DNA of 64,000 nucleotides from assembly GCF_900496995.4 (NCBI RefSeq), contig NC_044029.1:4774001-4838000 (forward strand). The letters run 5' to 3'. Under the pieces are notes generated by a model, which was given only the letters and a program-made list of their open reading frames with translations, searched no databases and was not told the DNA's origin. The stretch comes from Aquila chrysaetos chrysaetos. Taxonomy: Eukaryota > Chordata > Aves > Accipitriformes > Accipitridae. Position 1 is the stretch's first letter, and the number at the start of each line of letters is the position of its first letter. Shown here in pieces: positions 34,097 through 46,800 of this stretch. The position numbers and the translations under genes are program-made.

Positions 34097-36083
34097 CTGG
34101 TATTTCTCAAATATAAAAAGTCAAAATTCTTACATCAATCTTTAAAGAAAATCCATGCAAGCAGGTCAAAATGTTTACAACTTAATTTGCTCCCCCCATC
34201 CCCCCCCCCAACCCCTTCCCTTCAGTTTTCACTTCACAAACCATGTTGGTAAGTAAACCAAGTGTTTGCCTCAGGTTTTTTTTTTTTTTTCACAGCACAT
34301 TGTTAACAGACCAATGCTAGGCTAAGTCAGGGTGCAGTAAGCACCAAAATAAGATTTTCACTTTAAGAGCCTCTCTACAATACCTTGGTATTTTTTGTGG
34401 TGTTTAAAAGCACATCCATTTAATGTAATTCTGGCTCCACATGATTTTAAACTTTAAGGCTATTTCTATTTGATACCACCATAATCTAACTCATGATAAT
34501 CTCAAAACCTAACAGCCAGGAAAAGCAGCAGTGCAAACTAGACTTTTTGAAAGTTGCAGATGACAACCTGTCTCTTCCCTTTCTCCTCTAGAGAACCACA
34601 TCTGGATACATTTTACAGAACTTATGGCATGAGAAAAATCCCAAATCTGCTTTGTATGAAATAGGTTTGGCCCATCTAAATAGAGATGAATGTAAAACCA
34701 AAACGCTTCTACATTTAAACTGATAGATAGTAGAAAAAACTTTAGCCTTCCTATTCCCATTTTTACACAGACCCTTGCTGTTGAAGTTTAGTGTCAGATT
34801 TCATTAGGACTGAAGCCGTACCACTGCCTGTTTACTACAGTTGTTCCCTGTAGCATAACTGAAGTGTTTTCACTTTACCTTTACAATTCACAGAACATTT
34901 ATCTTTGAAAGGGAGTAGAAGTCAAACTAAGCAATGCAGCTTCATTCTGAAGGTTGCATAGAGACTGAAGAGATTTATACAACAAATGCTGTTTAAAAAA
35001 AAAAAAATATCTGTCTGGCATTACTGAACAGCTCAAATGTGTATGACCAAAAAAATAACCAAAATATTTATAGGCAATCAACTCTGAGTTTGTTAGCAAC
35101 AGCAATACTGTACATTTTTACATTATTATCAAATACATAATTCAAGAGTTACAAAATAAGATCATGCATTACCACTAAATCTCATACAAGCTTGGATTGG
35201 TTTCATTCCAAGAATCTGAAACGGAGACAGAAGCAGTTTTTATGAATAAGAACTCAAACTCTGGATTCTTGTTTTAGCTTTCACAGATTCTATATAATCT
35301 TGTTACAAGAAAGCCTGTACAAGTTTGCTCAATTTAAAGTGTAAAAATGACTACTGAACAAAAAAAGTGAGCAAAGTGATCAAAAAAGGGAGCTAAATAA
35401 TTCACTCTTTTAAAGGCAGCTTTAGAGCCAGAGGTACCCTTATACACCGCGGGTATGATTTTAACAAAGATTAGACATTCTTCAACACACTCAACTCCAC
35501 CTTCTTCTCTTTCACCTGGCAAAACAGTGCTTTTGATAGACGATTCAGTTTAAAGAAGTGAGCAGAGCAAATGTGTCCCAATCTGCAGTAGGTTCCATGT
35601 AAAGTAGGCATACGCTTGTGCGCGCTACTGAAATATCAACACTCCTTCCGCAGCCCCCCACCTCCCGACTGAAAGGCTGGGTAAGCTGTTGGCAATACTT
35701 CCACCTTCAGGTGCACCTGAACAGAGTCGTGTGTTCTTTTCCAGTTCTGGAAGCGACCTGGAATAGGAGATACAGGGATGGAAAGCAGCATCCTACCCAA
35801 CATTTCAGAAGTCTTCAGCTCTGTGGCTCATGCCTCTTGTCAGTAGTATTTATGCCTCTTCAAAGAGAGCAGCATTAAGAGATCAGATCATCTGTCTCCT
35901 TAGTTTCACTGCATTTACATATGGCACAAGATTGGTTTTCTAAGGAGTAACTTGTGGCAACAACATTTTTTCCTAAAAAAGTGTAACAGCACAAAAAAAT
36001 TCATAGCAGCATTTTACACAATTTGTGTTAAAAAAGTAGAAGTTAACCATTTGTGTATTGAGTAACAAAAGGTTTAAATTACA

Positions 36084-36089
36084 TTTATT
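36084..36089 (-). terminator. Candidate proximal NUDT4 poly(A) signal
   Basis: AATAAA on the minus strand about 1.5 kb after the stop codon. It may be an internal alternative site. Confidence 0.3.
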
Positions 36090-37618
36090 TTCCATTTTAC
36101 ACTCACTATTTACTAGTTGGACTATTTACAAAGGTTTAAATGTTGTGTACGAGAATGAGCTTTACCCAGAATAAACTTCACATGTGAGGTAATGGTCTAC
36201 CTCAACCTCTGTTTTGGCTGGCTATAGAGGAGGTACAGTTGGGTTTAGATCCTAGAAAAAAGTCAGAATTAGGATGTTCACATGAATTAGATTGCATTCT
36301 TATAGAAGAAACCATACACACACACATACACAGAGAGAGTAATCCTATGGTAAAAACATTAAGACCGACAGTGGATTTTGTTTTCATCTTTTTGGCTGAA
36401 AAAGAGGAGAAAATAATTAAGAACAGGGAAGTTGTCAGCTGTACCTCATTTATTCCAACTAAGTTTTTATCAAGAGGCCAGCTTTTAATTCAAGGAGCTA
36501 AAGCAATTGATGTTAAAACAGTAAAACTGAAGCATTTAAGAATTAACTTCAAATTGGGGCTTTCAGCACACCTTCTGAATAAGACAAAGGAATATTATTT
36601 CTCCACTAGTGTAAAGTAAGTATCAACCCACCTGTCTCCAAGCCCAGGAGGTACCACTACTGGTTCCTGCTGAGCAAGACACCTCAACACGTGCTTGCTA
36701 ACAGACACCTCTGTAACGTAAGGGTGCCCCTTGGGTAAGTCTTTCTTTCCTCTGAACATTTTTAGATTACAACAGACTGCAGGAACACTACATAAGATGC
36801 TTTCTGTTGAAGCTTACAAGTTTTTGGAACCTGCAGTATTATTACAACACAAACAAAACATTATCAAAATGCTAAAAGGAAAAAATGGGCAAAGACATCT
36901 ACAATGCTTTTCATGTAAGTCTTCTGACAGTTCGTCAGCTGACCAAGTGATGAAACAGAAGTATAGTGGATAGTTTTGGTAGTTGCAAGACAAAATTATT
37001 GTTCTTGCTCTAGTTATACATTACATGAAGACTGCATAGGACAAGGCAACCTTTTGGATAACTGAGGCAAGCAGTGCTTAGTGTCGGTATCCTTTGCTCT
37101 CGACGGGCTGAATGTGGTTTAGTGCTTTATTGTAGTCACACTTACGCATCTCTGCCTTCAATGCACCCATTTACCCAAATACTGCCATCTTAAGATCTTA
37201 GCACTTCATCTGTGGATACCAAATAAGAGTTTAGTATAAGACTATTTGCTCAAGCTTTTTTCTAAGCAAGTACTCTTGCAGAACTACTGACTAAAACTGG
37301 CAAGTCTTAAATAAGCTGAACACCACTGAGATGCTTATTTTATTTTAGCAGATATGGAAACTTATATACTCAAGTTTCTTTTTTTTTTTTTTTTTTTAAA
37401 AATGGCCTGTTAAGGCATCTTAAAAAAAAAATCCATATATGGCTTTGGTTTGCTGAAATACTATTTTACATTGTTAAAAAGGAAAAACATGTTCAAATAA
37501 ATTTGACATTATGACACATTCACATATTTCACTTAGAATTGACAGTTATACAGATGCCTACATGTGATCACAGATGTCTCCCCTTGTGATGACATGAATA
37601 AAAAGGTAATCCAAATGT

Positions 37619-37821
37619 TTATCTCACAGTAGAGGGCAACCCAGAAGTCTGTGCAGAAGTGACATATAAGGAGTTATTATCTGGAAGAGGGGGAACCACA
37701 GAGTTTCCATTAGTGGGTGAACAGCTCAGTTTCAGTTTTTCCAAGTATTCTGCATGAACAGGCTTGTGACACTGAAGGACCTTGATTGCATCTTCTACTT
37801 TAAACCATTCTCTTTTCCTTC
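37619..37821 (-). CDS. NUDT4: NUDT4 coding exon 5 (C-terminal 66 residues and stop)
   Basis: 203 nt after a CATTCAG acceptor. It completes a glycine codon split with exon 4, then encodes RKREWFKVEDAIKVLQ and the C-terminal tail ending TSGLPSTVR, with TAA at 37621-37619. The tail differs slightly from human NUDT4 (for example SCSPTNGNS), as expected outside the catalytic core. The upstream in-frame ATG at about 37840 is intronic. Confidence 0.95.
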
Positions 37822-40800
37822 CTGAATGAGTATAATCCACAAAGAAAAACAGTTACAAACTTGTAACAGCACCATTTGTTGCTATCTGATCATTCACTTT
37901 TTCTCATTTCTTTTACTTTAGAAGTTCAAGTTGTCAGACAAAAGATAGTGAGAAGACCTTGAAAGAATGGATGAACACAAGAGATTCACTCAAGCCTACT
38001 GAAATGGAGTTCATAATAAAGCCTTTCAGATAACTCTCTTGAAACAGATACTGGGCAGAAGCTCATATAACTGTTCATATGCTCCAAAAGCCACATCTAG
38101 TCCTTACAGAAAAGGATATTATTATTTAAGTTACTTAATACTGCCTTCCTACATTGTCATACCTAGCAGAAAAACCAATCTGAAGAACGAACACATATGC
38201 ATGCATGAAGTTACAGAAGAAGAATGGCTTGGTCTGATTTAGAAAGCAGTGCTCCATACTCAAAACATATCCATGTATGGAGTTACTCAGGTTAGCTGTA
38301 AGTTTTAAAAAACAATATACCTTATACCAGAGATAGGTTTAGATAAGTTCTAAGAGTTATCTTAGTAAGGTAGTCCTCAGACCATCTTTCTTATACAAAT
38401 AAGTCCTTTAAAATTAGAGGCCTCTGAAAATACTTATAGACACGGTCAGGGATGGTATTGTTAGAAGTGAGATTAATTCTGTTTTTCCTTTGGTTTTAGA
38501 GTTTTACAGGTACTATGCTTGAACATTATTAAGACATCTCTAAACTGCTTGTTTAAAACCAAGGGGGTTCATCCACTGCCAGCAGCACTCCCCAGAAGCA
38601 AGCCGGCAGTAGCCGCAGTGCTGGATGCTCCCCTCTACCCCGCAGCCTGGCACTAAGCAGGAACGGCGCAGTACTGTCCTCACGGGTCCTGTGCAGTTCC
38701 AGGTACAAAAAAAACCCTCAAAACAATCCCACCCCTGCCAATATTGATCCTCTTAAGTAATGGACCACTGATCAGTGTTGCTGTACAGGGAACCTGATGT
38801 GCAATTAAGAGGGTGGACTCCCCACAACTTGGTAGTACCAGAAACAAAACATTCTCTCTCCACCTGAAAAACTGAGCACAGTTTTGAAACGACCCTTACA
38901 GTTACATGCCATTTGCTGACAGATCATAGTGTTAAGTTTATGAATGCTAACACTCCTAAAGCACCACCTCCTGAAAAGGGCAAAGCATAACCAAACAAGG
39001 TAGGATGTCAGTTTTTATACCAATTCTTAGTTAACTAAAATTTCAGCTGGACAAATACACTGAATGAGCTAAGCTTTTTTTTTTTTTTTAAACTTAAGGA
39101 CAAAACCAGTTAATGTTTACCGAATTAAATTCAAAGTGGAAGATCCATACAACATCACAGAAGATGTTAATCTAACTAAACTGCATGACAGTGGTATCTG
39201 TATGACATAGACATATATATAGGAATAGATACCTCTTAAGGTCAGCACTATTGCTACGGAAAAATTACGCTACAGTGAAAGTAAATACTAGTGATTTTTT
39301 TCCCCCCAGGAAAATCATGGGAAAAAGAACGTCATCAAAGCTTTCCAAAGATTCCCCACCCCCAAGACACTTTCAAAACCACCCTAGAGTATCAGACAGC
39401 AAAACATTCTACTTTTTAAGGGAAAAGTAATTAGTCAGTAAAAGATTTGGCCTTTAAAAAAAAAAAAATTAAGAGCTGTAGCAGCAATTAATAATGAAGT
39501 TTATTCCATAGTAATACATTATATTAATTAGGGTATTCTAAGTAAGAGTAACACAATATGTCGGAAGCAAGCCTAGTTATATGTGTACAAAAGCGTGGAA
39601 GAATATCATCACAACTTCCAGTAATTTCAGTTTATAGAACAGAGTTAGTATTCCCCCATGAATTATATGAATTGCTTCAGAAAATGAAAGAAGTGTGTTT
39701 AATACATTTTAAGTGTAGCACATGAGGACAGTGAATGGGTTTACCTATATTAACTGAATCCTCCCAGTCTTCCAGTATTTCCGTCACAGTAAGAACATAA
39801 ACATATGTCCTATGCTTCCGATCCTGGTTCTGCTTGAATATTAGAAGTAGACGTTTTAATTGTCAGCAAAAAAATAACTTAGACTTACCACAACTGTAAG
39901 ATTAGAAATTACTTACCTCTGAAGGATACTTGCCAGCAAAACCTGGCTTTTATTTTCACTAAATAAACATCTGTGCTGAGTAGGCCCAAAAGGATGGGAA
40001 AACTGACATTTTATTTGAAACAGCTACTCTATTTTACTAGGCTAAAAAAAACCCAAACCCCCTAAAACAACCCAAGCAAATTTGAAGATCGTGAAGTGGG
40101 ACCAAACTATGTTCTTGGTCATCCAGTTTAATATTAGCAGTTGTCCACTAGTACTGCCCATTACTTATCTTTTATGTATGTTGTAAATTACCACAGTAGA
40201 GTGCATTTGCTAAAACTGTTTCCACAACTCATGTTCCTAGATGAAAGGTTATTAAAAAAACCTTTGCAAGATGGAACCACTGCATCACGTGGCCAGATCA
40301 TCTATGCAACACTGGCTATAAAGTTTCACTCAGTAAGTGAGGCAAATTAAATAGCCTATGTTTGCAATCATGACAAATGCAAAAATCATTACCATCTGTT
40401 CACTTGACAGGTTTGCCACGTTCGCAGCACTAACCGCCTATCTGGAAAGCACATGCTTTTTGAACAGGGCAAGTCAAATAGAGAGGCTGACAGAGGTAGT
40501 CTGCGCGGGGCAGGGTCGCTGTGCCCCAGCCAGTCCACGCAAGGTCTGTGTGGACATTACTCCCTGCTAGCTCCAAAACAGGCTAGCGTACTGTCAAAGG
40601 TGCTAGCGACCCGACTAACCAAACCATACTGCCCCTTGGAAAAGAACTGAGCTCCTAGAAAACACAGGACCATCTACGATTACAACTATATTAAGAACCA
40701 AGAGATGTTATGACCTAGCTCCCCTTGCAGATGGTTTTATCCTTCCACCAATAACCATTCCTACTTAACTCTGTTTTGCTACAAGCTTAACATAGTTTTA

Positions 40801-43800
40801 AGCTGTCATGCTTTACTAGGAAATAAAAATACTCCAAGACTGTTCTTTGTCAATATCACTATTAAATAGAGTAGATACATCTGTGACATGTAGCCTTTCT
40901 GGCTGTAGTTCTAGAATGGGAGGACTCAGCAGTTTCCGTCTTCTCTTAGTTCCATCCCCAGGTTGCAACGTGTGTCCCCCTTAATGGTACTAACAACTAC
41001 TTGTGGGGCTGTGTTGTGCAACTGAAGTAGGGTCTTGATTTAAGTTAGGACTAACCTAGAAAAGTACCACTCAACACAGATTTTTTTTTTTTTTTATCTC
41101 CTCTGGTCTAGACGGTGGTAGGTGGCTTAAGAAGAACATACAGCTGAATTACCAAAGAATCATCATCCCTTGCAGCCCTTGTTTTAAGGCAACAAGATGA
41201 CAGGTATCCTGGTGTTTTGGGTTTTTTTTTTGTTGTTTGTTTTTTGTTTTTTTTTTTTTTTTGTCTGAGCTGGGAAATACAGAATAGTTCTGTAGACTAA
41301 CCAGCAGAGTTAAAACACAGGCAACTTTTTAATGTGTAGGACCATCCAGGTGTACTCAAACCCTAAACAAATCAGAAAAAGGGTGAGTGCTACTGACTAC
41401 GAACAGGAGCTTCTCTAATTTTGTCATGGTTTCCATACTTCGCAATGGGAACACCTTTAGCACTGTATCAACTAGTCATACCATACATGACTAAGTAATA
41501 TTTCACATAGGAAATCCCTATCAGGAATACACTGCCTCTGAAAGTTGGTTTTATAATTAAACTGTGAATATTCTTATCTAACTACTAGACTAAGGGACTT
41601 CCACTCTCACCCATCATACAGCACAACATAATAACGCTAGATGTGTTATGATCTGAAGACTCACACCTACATTTCTAGTCTGCTCCTGTCTAGAACCTGA
41701 GCAGAGGTGGGCAGCACCAACACTAAAAAGAGAGTTATATCTAGCATACATCCTTGTGCTGTCAGTAGCTAAGAGTCTGATGTTTACACTATGAAATACA
41801 AGTTTTTAACTACGTAGTATTGCTAAAGGTTAGATTTATCTGTTATCCAAAGCCTTAGCTTTTTTAAGTGAATCAAAGCCATAATGAGATACTTCATATA
41901 CAGACCTATCAATTTAGGTGTGTGAAAGTTAGCAAGCTACTTCAGCAACATCTAATCAGAGAGGAAAAGTCAGAATAGTGCCTCAAAAAAAGGCATGTGT
42001 GATATTTCAGAAATCCTAGATCTATCAATGTTAGTTTCACTTTTTTTTTTTTAAAAAAACCCCAAACTTCTAGATGTTGTCCAAGTAGTAATTTAATCTT
42101 TCCAGGAAGGTTCCAAGTATTTTGAAATCCTCCTATTCAAATCTTCACACATCATGTAACAACTAAAGGAAATCACCTGTCTAATGGAGCATTTCCAGCA
42201 GCATTGCAAAATTATAGGCTGGCAATACTGAAGAACTTAAGTCTGATGTTGTAGTTTATCAGCTCTCACACCTCCCCCCCCCCCCAAAATAAAACACAAC
42301 CAAAAAACCAAAAACCAACAAACATTGTGTTTAAAAGGTAAAAGAAATAGCTCACCTCAAATATCCCAAGCAGTCTGCCTAGCTTTCCCTTTACACCAGC
42401 CTACAAAACAAACAGGAAAAAGTGTTAACATGTGCTTTTTAATTTCAAAAACTAAAATATCAGTACCAGCCTCCTACATCAGCATACTCCTCCTTAGTAG
42501 GGTTATTTAAGCAAGTGTTTTAACATAAGTTTTAATTAGACAGTGCTGCATTGCTTCTGGAGTTTCTATTTTTAGAGTACTTAAGAGTATTAGAACACAA
42601 AAGCTTGTCCCAATGAGTGGATCAAAGAATGCATAAATCTTTCAAGTTTTCCATCCAGACCAAAATACTGTTTTTACTTTACATGTTCTTTTGTACTCTA
42701 TTTTATTAAAGAGATAAATGCCATCCAATACTGAAATAATCCAGGGAAGTAGATAGGACAAGAGATAATTTCAATTAGAATAATAATAAATCTAGAGAGG
42801 GAATCATTAAAACTCCATTGCTATTTTACACAGAAACTTAAGTCCAAATCTTCAAAATACAATAACAAATTAAACTGTAGGTTACTGGGTGGATCTTGCA
42901 GCATAATGACTTAATGTATGCTAATTTTCATACAAAAGCATAGCTTTTGGTATGTAAGCTTAAAACCAAATTTATATCCCCAATTCTCTACAAACAAAGT
43001 TTTGAATTCTTTTTCTAGTTAGTAACATTACAAAAGGCTTTAAATTTAGAGCTTTACTTCAACTTTTTAAAACAACCCCCATGTGTATCAGCCTGTGCTC
43101 AGTAATTTTTATCAATACAGTTAAGACAGTCATTATGTTCTACTGAGACTCTAGGATTTGTTTTTCCAAAAGTAATATATAATGCCTCTTCCAACAGAAG
43201 TAGTTTATGATCATCCATTTATTCTAAACAAATCTCAGTCCATACGCCTGAGACATAAAAGCGTATGTAGTCTACTGGTAGACAAAGCCATATTTAGGTT
43301 ATTTTTTGTCTTGTTGTATAACCGATATTTAAAATAGGGCTTCTTAGTGCTAAGATGACATTTTCTAGCCTTCAGTCTTTGTTTCCAGCTTCAACCAAAG
43401 AAAGTTACTGATGTCTTACGTCTTTATATAAAAAGGACCATATGGATCTTAATTACATTTTAATGAGTAACTCTGACAGACAACTGGGCAGGCTTTAGCA
43501 ATAAGTCTAATCAAGATCTTACAAGTGAATGTTTTCTGTGTCTGTCTTTTTAAAGAAAGCAGATGGCTGGTGATATTTATTAAGCAGTTTTGATGAAGGA
43601 AGTCTGATCGCAGCCTGTGCAACTCAACAAGCATTTTGCTTCTCTAGAGCAAGAGCTAGACCTGAAGTTAACGCAAAACTACATATAATATTCTTCTGGT
43701 TGTCTTCTGTGATGACAAAGATACTGGTTAGAGCTCATGAAGCTGAAATACGTAAGTGGACCTGCTGGGTAAGTGATTAGGCAGCATATTAATTATGAAA

Positions 43801-46800
43801 GCAACAGACACTTATTTTTTTCTGAAAGGTCAGCTATGCGACAACAGGCACTAAAGACTGCTTATGCTTTACACTGGGTAATGAAAAAGCATTTATTAGC
43901 CTAAAGGAACACACGCTGAAGAAGTGCTTAAGTTTTACTGATTAGTCCTAATTTCTTCAACATTACAGTATCTTTTAAAAAAAGAGAAGCAGAACCTAAA
44001 AGGCTACAAACTTACATTTCTGTCCTCAATTTTTGCCCTTCTTCTCATGCAGCACTATCTAGGAATCACTAAACCCTTTAAGATTTTTACTTCATGGCAA
44101 ACTGAACAACTAAAAAAGGCAATTTCCCATCATCCTATTCCATCAAAAGTAACATGAATCTGAGGGAAAAAAATTACTCCCCTTCACCTCAAATCCAACC
44201 AACTCCCCCCCCTCAACACCAACCTCCCCAAACCAAAAAACTTTCAAGATTTTATAACTCTTTAAGAAGTCCCAGCCAAGGCCTCACTTAGGTTACAAAG
44301 ATTTCTTAAAGGCAGGTCTATGGCAACAGGACAGTTGAAGGACAAAGAAACTCACCATCAATAGATGCAGGAGGGCTTCTCTGAACTGCTAAGTGGGAGT
44401 CTGACAATTAAACGATATCTACCACACGGCACAAACACCACCACCAGGTAAGTTTACCAATACTGAATAGCTTTCATAGAGAAGTTTTTTCAACTTACTA
44501 GTACCCCTAGTCACAGTGGGAATTTATCATCAATGTTACTCTAAGTGGAATTTACTTAACAGCTTTCTATTCTCCCTCCAAGCAAATCAGTGGTTTAAAC
44601 AAATACTCTTAGCTGAGTAATTCTGAATGAAACAATTAGAAGCACTCCATTACATTAAGTGTAAAAATTCCCCAAAGCTTATAATGAAGCTTTTGTGCAA
44701 CCAGATGTTGCTATGTAAATGTGATTACTGTCACTGATGTCTAGTTACTCTCTAGGCAAAGATATGTGCTTCCAAAATATAGCATAATTCCTGCAGACAG
44801 TAGCGTCTTTTGAAAACCTCTATACCCAAAAGTATAAAAAGGTGGTAATTAAGAGTCTCATGATTTTTCTCTGCAAGTAATATATTCAACTGAATCATCT
44901 TCATAGTTTAAAAACCACCATCAACTCGACAGTGGTTTTTTTAAGTGCTTTTGCTAATAAAAATATTTCCTCCAAGTTCTTATCTAATGTAGTTCCTTCA
45001 AAATGTGTCAAAATTAAGTGCTAGAGGACCAAGAAATGCTTCAGCTTTTTCACCAGGAAGTCAAATAAAGTTCCCACTTTCCTAATTGTAAGCTTCTAAC
45101 CCAATACACTGGTTAAGTTCTAGACTTTGAACCATTTTGTCTCTAATAAAAATATCTTTCTTCCTCTGGCCTTTATGTACCCATGGCTGTTCAAATATGG
45201 TTCTTTAAGTAAACAGAATCCTATAGGCTACAGTAAGTGTGCAAGACAGTCTAAACTTTGGGATAAAAGCCTGAAAAAAACCCACATTTCTTTTGACAGA
45301 CAAGCTGTTGAATTAAGTGCTACGTCCCCCCAAGAACAATTCCTTAAGGAAGTCTGAGTACTATGTAGATAAGGTCTCAAATCTGAATTTATACATATAT
45401 TTTAGTATTAGTCTAAATCCAACCACAAGAGGGAAAACCCTCCACTTCATCCCATAATCTTTCTAGCCTGGAGGTCATTCACTGTTGGCAGCTCTAGACA
45501 TACTGCAGTCTCAGATGTGCAGTCAGACTTGCCTTTTGTTTCCTGTAGATGGAGCAAGAGTCATGCTGCAGTTTAATTTTTAGGCTAACAGTCTACCAAG
45601 GCAGAAAGTTGCTTAAAATCTGAAAGATTTAAGTGTTATTTTTAACTGTGGGATCTGTTGGATAGTACTTTAATGGCTACGGTCCTGAAGGCACAGTGCA
45701 AGACTATTCCTGCCCTTTCTTGCATACTCTTATAAAACCCCAACGGTTTCGCTGTACCTGCCACAATCTTTCAGCTGTAGATTTTGTACAGTTTCTACCT
45801 AGTTCTAGTCTGTAACACCCAATCACTTTTCAAATATCAGACACACACTGGAGCAGATTCGTCTATTTCCTGCGAGAGGTCTTAGATAATACTACTGCCA
45901 TTTTCACTGTTGCAGCAGATTAACCTTCAGCATCAGCCTCTTCTTCTTAGAAGCTATATTCACACAGATCTGGGAGAAATTGCATATTTTTTGGTAGGCA
46001 TTTCAATATACTACCAACTACAAACAAAGCAAGAGTCTCAGTTTTTGGTGAGATGGAGGAAGAAAAGGGAGTGGGAAGGTTCTCCTTTCATTTAAGAGGC
46101 TGGACATCATCAGCTTGCCACCCTTATTATTCGTGTCATATTTCTCTTTGAACACCACATGTGCTAACAACTCTTATTTCTGTGTTTCACACTACCCAAT
46201 TAAAGACTAAGCTCTAAATTCATTAACAGAGTAGCTCCTCATTTAGATGAGGTTTAATAACTTCCTGGGATTGCTTTATATTGTAACTTCATTTTGGTAT
46301 TCTACTCTCAGGTTTGTAAAACTTACTGTACCTAAGGAACTTGACAGGTTATCTTAATTACTGTAACCTGTGAAATGGCAGATAAACTTAAATGAAATTC
46401 ATACTAAACATTTAGTAGAAGTAAAAACCCAAATCACTAACATGAACAGAACTTAAGGATAAAAAAAAAATTTGAAGTCATGCACACAGGCAGACTGTGG
46501 AACAACTGCATGGCATATAAATTTGACTACAAAGATCTTTGCTTGGGTTTTAAAACAAAGATTTTGAATATGCTACTGTTGGTGGGAAAGAGAGGGATAT
46601 TTAGGGCCGGTGGGCTATCATACTGTAAGCTATTAACACTCCTACCATTAAGAAATGCCATTATAACTCCCACTATAAATTTCTCCATTTTAATAAATTA
46701 ATGGAAACCAATGCTTAGTTTGTGCGTGACCCAATACTGAAGAAACACAGTTCAAACCAGTGCTACAGTGTGCGTCCTTTGAAGTTTATTCATTCACAAA

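Larger units (their letters stand above)
34060..37618 (-). other. NUDT4: Probable NUDT4 3' UTR
   Basis: AT-rich DNA directly after the NUDT4 stop, without LTRs or coding exons. Candidate poly(A) signals on the minus strand are AATAAA at 36089-36084 and 34096-34091. The latter is followed by a GU-rich stretch and would give a 3' UTR of about 3.5 kb, close to the long 3' UTR I recall for mammalian NUDT4. The extent is inferred, not demonstrated. It also contains a 19-nt T run at 37379-37397. Confidence 0.45.
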
